Assembly (NCBI GenBank): GCA_964605665.1
Contig: CAZSDP010000015.1
Span: forward strand, 49,181-113,180
DNA length: 64,000 nt
Reading direction: 5' to 3'
Origin: CAZSDP01 sp964605665
Lineage (GTDB): Bacteria > Planctomycetota > UBA8108 > UBA1146
In this document: positions 55,001-61,937 of the stretch, piece by piece
Numbering within the stretch: the first letter of the stretch is position 1
Layout of the letters: each line of letters begins with the position of its first letter
Program-made: the position numbers and the translations under genes
The notes under the pieces: model-generated
The model's database searches: none
What the model saw: only the letters and a program-made list of their open reading frames with translations
What the model was told of the DNA's origin: nothing

Positions 55001-56213
55001 TCGGTCCGCTCCCCCCACGACATCGGATGAGCGCAAGATCAAAGGTCTCAGCTTCGATCAAATCGAAGTGGTGAACCCACCACCCCAATCCCGTTATGCA
55101 TACGATCACGCGTCGATACTCGCCTTCGCACTGGGAAATCCATCGGAAGCATTTGGGAGTCGATACAAACCATTTGATCAAAACTTCATCGCGCGCCTTC
55201 CCGCTCCTCCATACTGTTTCATCGATGGCATTCTCGAAGTGGAAGGTCCTCCTTGGGAGCTCCAGGAGCAGACACGATGTGTCGCGGAGTACTTTGTCCC
55301 CAGTGACGCGTGGTACTTCGCCGCTACCAAACAACCACGGATGCCCTTCGCAGTCCTGCTCGAAACAGCACTGCAACCCTGTGGCTGGCTTGCCGCATAT
55401 TGCGGGTCTGCATTGACCAGTGAAGAACCGATGCACTTCCGCAACCTCGGTGGTAAAGCAACTCAGCATCGTACCGTCACTCCTAGCAGCGGATTACTGC
55501 GTACTGAAGTATCCCTGACCTCATTCAGTGCTTCCGCCGGAATGCTGATTCAACACTTCACGATGTCGATCTCCGATGCCGTTGGTCCGGTCTATACAGG
55601 CACGACCTACTTTGGCTTCTTTCCGAGACCGGCACTCGCCAATCAATTGGGGATTCGAGACGAGATCCCAACCGGATTCCCCGTCTCTGACGTCGCAGGA
55701 TTTGTGGGCTACACCATCCCATCTCATCCTCGTTTACCTGATCAACGTTTTCGGATGGTAGACCAGATCGATGCCATCGATCGCCGTGGCGGCCCCCATC
55801 AGCTCGGAGTGATCCGAGGCAGTATCGCGGTCGATGCTGATGCCTGGTTCTTCAAAGCGCACTTCCATCAAGATCCGGTGTGGCCTGGATCCCTCGGTTT
55901 AGAGTCACTCCTGCAGCTGCTCGAGGTATTCGCCATCGATCGTTGGAATCTCGACGAAACCACCGAACTCCAAGCAGTCGCACTCTCCATTCCACATGAA
56001 TGGACCTATCGTGGCCAAGTGCTCGGCCATCGACAGCGAGTCACTGTTGAAGCTGTCGTCACCGAAATCGATGACTCACGCCGAGTGATCCGTGCGAATG
56101 GGCGACTCGTTGTCGATGGATTGTGGATCTACGCGATGCGGGACTTCACTGTTCAAGTCGTTCCTGCAGCAAACCACGAGCAGGGAACCGACCGATTTGA
56201 GGCACGCCGATGA
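49065..56213 (+). CDS. pfaC: PUFA synthase subunit KS-CLF-AT-DH-DH (PfaC/Pfa3-like with fused acyltransferase)
   Basis: 2382 residues. Ketosynthase (about 7-465) with Cys204 (DAACASS), ECHATGT and IKANIGHLLTAAG histidines. Chain-length-factor-like second KS (about 480-935), where the Cys position is Glu683 (SSDETSG), as in PfaC. Acyltransferase (about 1075-1385) with Ser1163 in GYSLGE; in gamma-proteobacteria this PfaB activity is a separate protein, but in myxobacterial Pfa3 it is fused as here. Two FabA-like double-hotdog dehydratase units, each a pseudo half plus an active half: His1860 (CHFVDDPVMPG) and His2266 (AHFHQDPVWPG). The C-terminal glycerophosphate acyltransferase of myxobacterial Pfa3 is absent; the protein ends shortly after the second dehydratase. 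Its stop overlaps the OleA start by four bases. Confidence 0.95.
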   Translation: MRPQNFSPIAVVGIGGLYPGAPGLDGFWRTIREAIDTAREIPPGRWAVSPESVRGGAEPTIDRVRSLRACTLDRIPLEELDGIVNGRLDLDQVSRLDSSVGVALVAGVRAWKEGRVDNIDRSRVAVHLGHLVLPTDGASAIGAAILGDTIHEKIFGVGHDHWDRRPAGQSTGDPRDGLGAGLPAAALARALDLGGGTSTLDAACASSLYALAQACHDLSEGRVDAALAGGVSRPDALYTQMGFSQLHALSPAGRCHPFDARGQGLVVGEGGGIFLLKRLEDARRDGDRIRGVIRSVGLSNDRSGSLLAPEPDGQLRALRSAYAAAGWHPTDVDLIECHATGTPVGDATEFASLRQLWGDDGWRPGQCVIGSIKANIGHLLTAAGAASLTRALLAMEHQELPPAANFESPAPRIEPQSSPFRLLAQPQPWRRRERGIPRRSAISAFGFGGINAHLLVEEGPVESERELPTEHSPPITVRDRPSIAIVGIAGQVGSRCDESLFAELLGEQFPDAPNLPPRWFGVEKSDWFRRSSLRGQTPRAHRVGPIEIPPGRFRIPPRELVDCLPQQLLFLETARRAFLKAGLTDRPDLGERSAVFVGIALDLASTRFHLRWLAESWGRTWLTEAGVEWSDEKIESWLDQLRDALGSPLTANRVMGSLGSIVASRAAREFHFGGPSHTYSSDETSGFRALERGVLGLRRGEFDCALVGAVDLGGDVRSQLSRVRIVESRALDARSADSRTLDSVSRRRSPYGREGDQLSTSEGAIAFVLKRLEDAKRDRNEVIACIEGIGFASGGGIEPPRPARQAWKSSIERALIDGRSSASEVGLVISGSSGAADEDTVEATALIQSKLGSHDRLAHFTSPTELVGHTGAAASLVSVAQGIAAIQHGLLPSFPSKSSANGIGKEVARRFRRSEQTEPWWIDRRSETRIALAGCGGIDGNVGHVLIKEAEESQPLATPSAPLRHHWNRPGLFVLEGRNDQDLVERLGQLATRLPEEAEASIAATAAEWNREFPGDRSLPTALALVATSAGALRLRIERATAALRGLHSREDAERDRREGATVFSSSTPLGHAGHVALLFPGSGNDFPGMGRELLSRFPAAWRSIEVDSALLRSQLPIESIWPEGDFQPTARERILGHVTTASLAARHLLNTGLRPGAAIGYSLGETASMFGMGVWRNRDEMLRRLLQSDLFTRQLAGPCRAAARHWGLPPGENAHWHAGVIDRPAEVVREAISRHPRTYLQIVNTPQECVIGGDPSAIDRLIADLNAQFYPVAGVTTVHCSVLQEVETEYRALHRFPIHVPEGVDVYSPVAGRPHELSTESIAQSITDQGLRGFDYTDSIFTAYGRGARIFIETGPGSSCTRMTSAILGSRPHRALSLLRQREPIELSYARIIATLAAERVEVNREMLIGDGPEVDHPIANSITVESGGEPFDLPEIPQLPARTKKTMHPQTALDAPDHRDLSSATESADAAPTRWSHPFSDESESPSERLPSDADAEVASWKTSPSRVGEESAVDAPIRFAISEATEALQAQRQALAELTARQHELISKIGRPLRSTRKKFHRPRHPSDATAWLPRARCLEFGEGSIADALRDQRFSEIDTFPTRVRLPAEPLMLVDRILEIEGEPFSLTGGRVVTEHDVLPGAWYLDGNCAPTCIAVESGQADLFLCAWLGADIRTRGEAVYRLLDAEVTFHRDLPKIGETVRYDIHIDGFFEQGDALLFRFRFDATVDGTLVLTMRDGCAGFFTEAALAAGRGIVEPKHRPRPAPICPPGWNPPSRLEATSLDEKALEALRNGHLIEAFGTAFSRLQIERPATIPGGQMRLLDRVPLLDPTGGDWGLGRVTGELDIDPDDWFLTCHFVDDPVMPGTLMYECCLHTLRVLLLGIGWVGDSENFEAHPVIGEPGRLRCRGQVIPTSKVVGYDVSIREIGFDADHQNSPYVIADAKMLVDGREIVEMRGLSVRFPTLSKGGIEAAWSDRSAPPTTSDERKIKGLSFDQIEVVNPPPQSRYAYDHASILAFALGNPSEAFGSRYKPFDQNFIARLPAPPYCFIDGILEVEGPPWELQEQTRCVAEYFVPSDAWYFAATKQPRMPFAVLLETALQPCGWLAAYCGSALTSEEPMHFRNLGGKATQHRTVTPSSGLLRTEVSLTSFSASAGMLIQHFTMSISDAVGPVYTGTTYFGFFPRPALANQLGIRDEIPTGFPVSDVAGFVGYTIPSHPRLPDQRFRMVDQIDAIDRRGGPHQLGVIRGSIAVDADAWFFKAHFHQDPVWPGSLGLESLLQLLEVFAIDRWNLDETTELQAVALSIPHEWTYRGQVLGHRQRVTVEAVVTEIDDSRRVIRANGRLVVDGLWIYAMRDFTVQVVPAANHEQGTDRFEARR

Positions 56214-57277
56214 ATGGAGTGAGATACGAAAGAGTGCGTCTCGGCGCCATCGGGTTTCAACTCGCCCCGGTTGTGGTTTCCTCCGATGAACTCGAACTCC
56301 AGCTGGAACCCACTTACCAAGCGCTCGGACTACCGCCTGGACAACTGGTCAGCCTCACCGGAATCGAAGAACGGCGTTGGTGGGAACCGGGCACCCGACT
56401 TGCCGATGCGACTGCTCGCGCCGCAAAGCTTGCTCTCGATCAGGGAGGAATCTCTGCCGATCGAATCGGTGCTCTCGTCTACGCGGGAGTTTGCCGGGAA
56501 GGATACGAACCAGCCACCGCAACCGCGGTCGCAGCCCGGTTAGGAATCACCACCGGCGCCAGCGTCTACGACGTATCAAACGCATGCTTGGGCGTGATGA
56601 ACTCAATTCTCGATCTCGCCAACCGCATTGAACTCGGTCAAATCGAAGCGGGTCTCGTCGTCTCCGCCGAGAGCGCACAGACGATCGTTCAAGAGACGAT
56701 CGAACACCTCAATCAAGCTCCGAGCCTCGAAGCATTTATACCAGCTCTCGCCACGCTGACCGGGGGGTCTGGAGCAGTAGCGGTTCTGCTCGTCAGCGAG
56801 GATGCGGTGAACAATGAGCATGAGCTTCCGCGATTGCGGGGGGGGGTCACCACGGTGGCACCAGAACATCATGAACTCTGCCGCTGGGGTGTTCACCCAG
56901 ACCCCCAAGGACGCCTCGGAGTTCGGCTCGAGAAGATGTCGACCGATTCGATCGGGGTTTTGAACCATGGTGTGGAACTCGGGACAGAAACGTGGAAACG
57001 TTTTCTCTCGGCGATGAATTGGCGTCATACAGAGGTCGATCGAACGATTTGCCACCAAGTCGGCTCCGCAAATCAAGAGAGTTTTTTGCAAGCGATCGAG
57101 ATGTCTGCGGAACGCGATTTCATCACATTCCCCTGGTTGGGGAACATTGGAACCGTATCCCTACCTCTGACCGCTGCCCTCGCCCAAGAGAGAGGATTTC
57201 TCCAACGCGGAGAAAACGTCGCGTGGCTCGGTATCGGGAGTGGCTTGGTTTGCCTGATGATCGGCTGGGAGTGGTAG
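56210..57277 (+). CDS. oleA: OleA-like head-to-head acyl condensing thiolase
   Basis: 355 residues, thiolase/FabH-like. Cys126 (SNACLGVMNS), His282 (CHQVGSANQ), Asn312 (GNIGTVSLPL) and Glu100 (REGYEPATA) align with the catalytic Cys, His, Asn and the OleA-specific Glu. The Glu-to-Cys spacing of 26 equals that recalled for Xanthomonas OleA (Glu117/Cys143), which separates it from ordinary KAS III. OleA joins two fatty-acyl thioesters into a 2-alkyl-3-ketoacyl product. ATGA overlap with the last PUFA-synthase gene implies coupled expression and suggests that it receives polyunsaturated acyl chains made by that synthase. OleB-D lie 2 kb downstream. Confidence 0.92.
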   Translation: MNGVRYERVRLGAIGFQLAPVVVSSDELELQLEPTYQALGLPPGQLVSLTGIEERRWWEPGTRLADATARAAKLALDQGGISADRIGALVYAGVCREGYEPATATAVAARLGITTGASVYDVSNACLGVMNSILDLANRIELGQIEAGLVVSAESAQTIVQETIEHLNQAPSLEAFIPALATLTGGSGAVAVLLVSEDAVNNEHELPRLRGGVTTVAPEHHELCRWGVHPDPQGRLGVRLEKMSTDSIGVLNHGVELGTETWKRFLSAMNWRHTEVDRTICHQVGSANQESFLQAIEMSAERDFITFPWLGNIGTVSLPLTAALAQERGFLQRGENVAWLGIGSGLVCLMIGWEW

Positions 57278-57405
57278 ACCAGGAGCTGATGCTCGCGCAT
57301 TGGCAATCACCCACTGCGTCGAGTGGAGTCGCATTGCGCCCTCCTCAATCGCTCTGAGACTCGATCGAGTCAACGGCCTTTCTTCCTCACCGAAGAGCGT
57401 CAAAC

Positions 57406-58410
57406 CTAACTTGGGTCAGCCATCGTGATCTGAGCCTTCGGAAGGGTGATCGCCTCTTTTCGGCACTCTTCCACGATACTCTCAAGTACACGAGAGCGAA
57501 TCCGGGTGCGCTCCCGGATCTCATCGACACGGTAGCGGGCCTCGAGCAGTGCTCCCGAGAGCAAGATACCTCGGGATTGATCCCAAATCGAACGCACCAC
57601 CACCTCGGCGGTCCCCGGGATCACTCCCTCGGTGGCTTCTACCGCACGACGTGTGACTTCTTTGGCCTGGGCGAGATCGGCATCCAAGCTGACAGAGAAC
57701 CGAACTCGAACTCGCATCGGCGACTCCTCATGAGAGAAGTTGGTGATCACCGAGTTCGAGAGAATCGCATTGGGATAATTGATCACGACCCCATCGGTGT
57801 TTCGAATCTGGGTTCGCCGGAGACCGATGTCGATCACATCGCCCCATGATCCCCAGTCGCTGCCAATCCGCTCAACCTTGATACGATCTCCCACCGCCAT
57901 CGGCCGATCGGTGATCAGAAAGACCCCCGCGAGGATGTCCGCGATGAACTCCTTGGCCGCAAATCCCAGAGAGATACCGATGATCCCCGCCCCAGCCAAG
58001 AGTGGCGATATCTCTATCTCCCAGATTCTCATCACCCAGAGTGCGGTCAGGAACAGCATTCCAAGGACATAGAATCTACGAATGAAGTGTGCGAGGCGAT
58101 CGTCCAGATCGTTTTCGGTTCTCTTCGCGGCGAGTTCGATACGACGGAGCAAAATCCGGCGGAACAAGAAGAAGAGAGTCCCTGATACGACCAACGCAAC
58201 CATCGTCTGCGGCATCGGGCCCAGCTCCGACCAATCCGCGATGACCGATTGGTAGAGCTTCCCAAACAACGAGTCGCTCGACTCTGCAGAGTTGGTAGGC
58301 GGAGGATCTCCCGCTGAGGTTTCCAGAGGACTCGATTGTCCTTCAGAGCTGTCTGCTCCCGATTGGAAGAACATGAGAGTCAACCAACGGATTCCGATCG
58401 ATTCAAACAC
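57406..58410 (-). CDS. MscS-type mechanosensitive channel
   Basis: 334 residues. Membrane helices (MVALVVSGTLFFLFRRILL, FYVLGMLFLTALWVMRIW, ISPLLAGAGIIGISLGFAAK) include the glycine/alanine-rich pore helix, followed by FIADILAGVFLITDRPMAVGDRI and the MscS beta domain (GVVINYPNAILSNSVITNFS). Opens on membrane tension to release solutes in osmotic down-shock. Located on the opposite strand between oleA and oleB. The N-terminal 60 residues are Ser/Pro-rich and poorly conserved. ATG 58374 is an alternative start. Confidence 0.93.
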   Translation of the reverse strand: MFESIGIRWLTLMFFQSGADSSEGQSSPLETSAGDPPPTNSAESSDSLFGKLYQSVIADWSELGPMPQTMVALVVSGTLFFLFRRILLRRIELAAKRTENDLDDRLAHFIRRFYVLGMLFLTALWVMRIWEIEISPLLAGAGIIGISLGFAAKEFIADILAGVFLITDRPMAVGDRIKVERIGSDWGSWGDVIDIGLRRTQIRNTDGVVINYPNAILSNSVITNFSHEESPMRVRVRFSVSLDADLAQAKEVTRRAVEATEGVIPGTAEVVVRSIWDQSRGILLSGALLEARYRVDEIRERTRIRSRVLESIVEECRKEAITLPKAQITMADPS

Positions 58411-58438
58411 TGGCTTTTCCTTCCGATGCCTGAAGTCC

Positions 58439-58927
58439 TTAGGACTGCGCTCGTGGGTCGTCGATCCCTTTGCGTCGCATCGCTTTTTTTACTTGTTGGA
58501 TCACCTGATCGAAGCGTTCCAAAAATCGAGAGTGATCTCGCACGGTAAAGGGTGCAGGTCCAGGGGTCGGCATTCCCATATCTCGGAGATGGCTCATCAA
58601 CTCCCGGGTTCCAAGGGTTTCTCCCATCGAATCCGCGTCGAAGATCTTCCCTTTCGGGTTGAGGGCCCAGGCACCTTTCTCCAGGCAGCGAGCGGCCAAA
58701 GGGATGTCGGTGGTGACCAAGATATCTCCCCACTCGATCTGCTCCACAATCCAATCATCCGCAGCATCGAACCCTTCACCGGTCTCTACCATACGAAGCC
58801 AATCAGCACGCGGATGCTTCATCGGCTTTGCGGCAACCAAGGTGACGGAAAGCCGATAACGCTTCGCGACCTTGTAAACGTCCTCTTTGACGGGACACGC
58901 GTCGGCATCCACATAGATATCGAGCAC
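58439..58927 (-). CDS. YaiI/YqxD (DUF188) family protein
   Basis: 162 residues, full length for the family. Hallmarks: IYVDADACPVKEDVY at the N terminus, DDWIVEQIEWGDILVTTDIPLA, and the C-terminal GPAPFTVRDHSRFLERFDQ. PIN/NYN-like nuclease fold is suggested for the family; function is not established. GTG start at 58927 with AGGTG about five bases upstream. The gene ends 28 bases before the mscS-like start, so the two are probably one minus-strand unit unrelated to the ole genes. Confidence 0.93.
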   Translation of the reverse strand: MLDIYVDADACPVKEDVYKVAKRYRLSVTLVAAKPMKHPRADWLRMVETGEGFDAADDWIVEQIEWGDILVTTDIPLAARCLEKGAWALNPKGKIFDADSMGETLGTRELMSHLRDMGMPTPGPAPFTVRDHSRFLERFDQVIQQVKKAMRRKGIDDPRAQS

Positions 58928-59035
58928 GTTTCACCTTTCGAATTCAGCCCGCAAGTGCAAATCGAGCCCCCCAAGGGGCCTCAAAGTACCCGAAGCTGAG
59001 TTTCTAGGCTCCCCGATCCCTCTCAGTGGCCTCCC

Positions 59036-59218
59036 ATGGCGGTTCAGGAAGCCCCTCCAGCTACGAACAACCCCCGCTGGCCGAGGAATCCTCAAGCACC
59101 CTTCGGGGGAAGGCGCTCACGGAGAGTTCCAGTTCGATTCTCCAAGTTCGGACCAGCTGATTCGGTGGCAACGGAAGCCCTCGATCCCGATGATCTCCTC
59201 AGTCGGAAGGACCAATGA
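59036..59218 (+). CDS. Possible small ORF preceding oleB
   Basis: A 60-codon frame whose stop overlaps the oleB ATG by four bases (59215-59218), the same arrangement seen through the rest of the locus. The peptide is basic and Pro/Arg-rich (NNPRWPRNPQ, GGRRSRRVPVRF). There is no good ribosome site before ATG 59036 and no family is recognised. It may be a leader peptide or chance. Confidence 0.25.
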   Translation: MAVQEAPPATNNPRWPRNPQAPFGGRRSRRVPVRFSKFGPADSVATEALDPDDLLSRKDQ

Positions 59219-60168
59219 CGATGCCAGCCCTCAACCAAGACCTCAACCGCACCCTCTACCCGTTCGAGGGGAAGTTCTGTTCGATCGGCGGCCACGCCCT
59301 CCATTACATCGATGAGGGTACGGGAGATCCAGTGGTCATGATCCACGGGAACCCGACTTGGTCCTTCTACTATCGTCGACTCGCTCAAGATTTACAAAGC
59401 CGGCATCGAGTGGTCGTTCCCGACCACATCGGCTGCGGTCTCTCCTCAACACCATCCGACGAAGAGTATCGATACACCCTTGACCGTCGCATTGAGGATC
59501 TCGCCGAGCTCCTGGAGAAAATCGGCGTCACCTCCCGGATCACGCTGGTCCTTCACGATTGGGGTGGTGCGATCGGGATGGGGGTCGCCGTCCGACATCC
59601 AGAGCGCTTTCGAAGAATCATCGTCATGAACACCAGTGCCTTTGGATTGCCCGATGGAAAACGATTTCCCAGAGTACTCTGGTGGATCAAGAACACGCCC
59701 CTCGGCCCTCTCTTGGTCAGAGGACTCAACCTCTTCTGCATCGGCACCGCGGCGATTGGCTGCAAAATGAACCGAATGTCGCGGGAGGTGAGATCGGGCT
59801 ACCTAGCCCCCTATCACAGCTGGACCACCCGCCGTGCGATCCTACGATTTGTTGAGGACATTCCTCGACACGAACGTGATCGATCATGGTCGACACTGAT
59901 CGAACTGGAGCGTCAACTCTCGAGGATCAAAGAGATTCCGATCCAACTTTTTTGGGGAGATGAAGATCCAATCTTTGACCGCGCCTTCCGACGCTCTTGG
60001 CAACGCCGATTTCCCGACTTGGAAGCACACGTCTTTCCGCGAGGCGGACACTACATTCTCGAAGATGCTTACGATTTGATCTTGCCCAAAATTGAGAGAT
60101 TTCTCGGCGACTCCAATGACGCCCTTCGGCCCGGGTCTTTCAACATCTATGAACAGGTGAAGTCGTGA
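59215..60168 (+). CDS. oleB: OleB-like alpha/beta hydrolase (beta-lactone decarboxylase)
   Basis: 317 residues, haloalkane-dehalogenase-like fold. Oxyanion motif IHGNPTWSF, nucleophile Asp115 in LHDWGGAIG, acid region FWGDEDPIFD and catalytic His in GGHYILEDA. In Ole systems this fold decarboxylates the beta-lactone to a cis-olefin, rather than removing halide; gene context (oleC and oleD directly downstream, OleA upstream) decides for OleB. The usual OleB feature of a membrane-facing hydrophobic cap (WWIKNTPLGPLLVRGLNLFC) is present. Stop overlaps the GTG of oleC by four bases. Confidence 0.93.
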   Translation: MTMPALNQDLNRTLYPFEGKFCSIGGHALHYIDEGTGDPVVMIHGNPTWSFYYRRLAQDLQSRHRVVVPDHIGCGLSSTPSDEEYRYTLDRRIEDLAELLEKIGVTSRITLVLHDWGGAIGMGVAVRHPERFRRIIVMNTSAFGLPDGKRFPRVLWWIKNTPLGPLLVRGLNLFCIGTAAIGCKMNRMSREVRSGYLAPYHSWTTRRAILRFVEDIPRHERDRSWSTLIELERQLSRIKEIPIQLFWGDEDPIFDRAFRRSWQRRFPDLEAHVFPRGGHYILEDAYDLILPKIERFLGDSNDALRPGSFNIYEQVKS

Positions 60169-61937
60169 TCGACAAATTGGAGTGGCTCTTCGGCCCGACG
60201 AATGAAGGTGGGGTTTCCGCGCGGATGTACCTCGGCACTGTCGACCCTCCCTGTGTTCCCCAGGGTAGCGAGTTGCGCATCCCCGACGCGAACATCGCGG
60301 ACGCGCTGCGGACGATGGCGATTCGTCGAGCCGAGGCACCCGCCATCGAAGAGCCTGTTCGTCTCTCTTCTAAGCGGGAACTTCAATACGACACGATGTC
60401 ATTTCGGCACCTCGATGAAGAAGTCGACCGGCTCTGCCATGGACTCACCCGGATCGGGTTCGAGCGGGGAATGCGTGTCGTCGTGATGATTCCCCCATGT
60501 CGCGACTTTTTCAGTGTTACCTTTGCGCTATTCAGGTTGGGGGCCGTCCCCGTCTTCGTCGACCCAGGAATCGGCACGAAGTGGCTCAAGAAGTGTCTCG
60601 ATGAAGCAAAGCCGGAGGGGTTCATCGGTATCCCCAAGGCTCATCTCGGACGAGTTTTATATGGATGGGCGCGTCGATCGATTCGACTTCGCGTGATCGT
60701 TGGGGGGAAGGGCCCGTGGAGAGGGCCAACCCTCAAGCAAGTGCGGCAAGGGAGTGAACCTCTCGTTCCATTCGACGGGCCAGTGACCCGAGCGGAAGAT
60801 CCGGCTGCGATACTCTTCACCTCCGGCAGTACAGGGGCGCCAAAGGGAGCTGTCTATCACCACGCCATATTCCCTGCCCAAGTGAGACATCTACAGAAAC
60901 TCTACGCACTTCAAGAAGGGGAAATCGATCTTCCGACCTTTCCGCTCTTTGGGTTGTTCGACATCGCACTCGGTATGACGGCAGTCATCCCCGAAATGGA
61001 CTTCACTCGCCCCGCCTCGGCGGACCCGAAGAAACTCCTCGACACCATCGACCACTTCTCGGTGACAAACCTCTTCGCTTCCCCAGCGCTCCTAAAAAAT
61101 CTCGCCCGATATGCCGAAAAAACGGACCGACGCTTACCGACCTTACGGCGTGTTCTGAGTGCCGGGGCACCGGTCCCCGCCGATGAAATCGCACGTCTCG
61201 CCTCGCGACTCGCCGAAGGGGTGCAAGTTCATACTCCTTACGGGGCCACCGAAGCGCTCCCCGTCGCAACGATCGGCAGCGACGAGATTGCTGCGGAAAC
61301 CGCTGCCAAGACCAGGTCAGGCGCCGGAGTCTGTGTCGGTCGCCCCGCTCCCGAAATCGAGGTTGCGGTCATCCCGGTCCACGACGAGACGATCACCACT
61401 TGGGACCGATCGACCTGTCTACCCACCGACACCGTGGGAGAGTTGTGCGTGCGGGGGACAGTTGTTTCTCGTCAGTATTTCCGTCGTCCAACCGCGACCG
61501 CAGCTGCGAAGATTGGCCGAGACTCCGATCTTTGGCACCGAATGGGAGACCTCGCCCGAATCGATGAGCAGGGGCGGATCTGGTTCCAAGGGCGAAAGGC
61601 ACATCGAGTTTGGACCTCCGAAGGCCCTCTCGACTCGATGGCGACCGAATCGATCTTCAATGCCCATCCAAAAGTCGCGAGAACGGCCCTCGTCGGACTG
61701 GGCGCACCACCAGCTCAGCAGCCCCTTCTCTGCGTCGAGCTGGCCGAAGATGTCACCGTCGAGCCTTCTGAGCTCTTCAGTCAACTCAGGACCTTGGGGC
61801 AAGTCGACGATCGAACGAAGCAGATCGATCGCTTCTTGATCCACCCGAACTTCCCTGTCGACATCCGGCACAATGCCAAGATCTTTCGCGAGAAACTCGC
61901 CGCTTGGGCAGCAGAAAATGAGGGAAGATCACGATGA
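60165..61937 (+). CDS. oleC: OleC-like beta-lactone synthetase (AMP-forming ligase family)
   Basis: 590 residues, ANL superfamily. ATP loop FTSGSTGAPKG (from about 218), HTPYGATEALPVA, and the C-terminal lysine region PVDIRHNAKIFREKL. The YGATEALP form and the RHNAKI end are typical of OleC. It activates the beta-hydroxy acid with ATP and closes it to a beta-lactone, which OleB then decarboxylates. GTG start overlapping oleB; stop overlaps oleD ATG (61934-61937). There is no sign of fusion with OleB. Confidence 0.95.
   Translation: MIDKLEWLFGPTNEGGVSARMYLGTVDPPCVPQGSELRIPDANIADALRTMAIRRAEAPAIEEPVRLSSKRELQYDTMSFRHLDEEVDRLCHGLTRIGFERGMRVVVMIPPCRDFFSVTFALFRLGAVPVFVDPGIGTKWLKKCLDEAKPEGFIGIPKAHLGRVLYGWARRSIRLRVIVGGKGPWRGPTLKQVRQGSEPLVPFDGPVTRAEDPAAILFTSGSTGAPKGAVYHHAIFPAQVRHLQKLYALQEGEIDLPTFPLFGLFDIALGMTAVIPEMDFTRPASADPKKLLDTIDHFSVTNLFASPALLKNLARYAEKTDRRLPTLRRVLSAGAPVPADEIARLASRLAEGVQVHTPYGATEALPVATIGSDEIAAETAAKTRSGAGVCVGRPAPEIEVAVIPVHDETITTWDRSTCLPTDTVGELCVRGTVVSRQYFRRPTATAAAKIGRDSDLWHRMGDLARIDEQGRIWFQGRKAHRVWTSEGPLDSMATESIFNAHPKVARTALVGLGAPPAQQPLLCVELAEDVTVEPSELFSQLRTLGQVDDRTKQIDRFLIHPNFPVDIRHNAKIFREKLAAWAAENEGRSR

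Noticed and set aside
39908..56213. Antibiotic-type modular polyketide synthase
   Set aside because: Tandem ACPs, a CLF-like KS with Glu for Cys, FabA-like DH pairs and a PfaD-type reductase are diagnostic of PUFA synthases, not modular PKS.
57358..57371. 14-base palindrome GACTCGATCGAGTC between oleA and the MscS gene
   Set aside because: Perfect palindrome without loop or T-run; CGATCG-rich palindromes are frequent across this window, so no special role is claimed.
59215..60168. Haloalkane dehalogenase
   Set aside because: The fold and Asp nucleophile fit, but the operon with oleC and oleD makes OleB far more likely.
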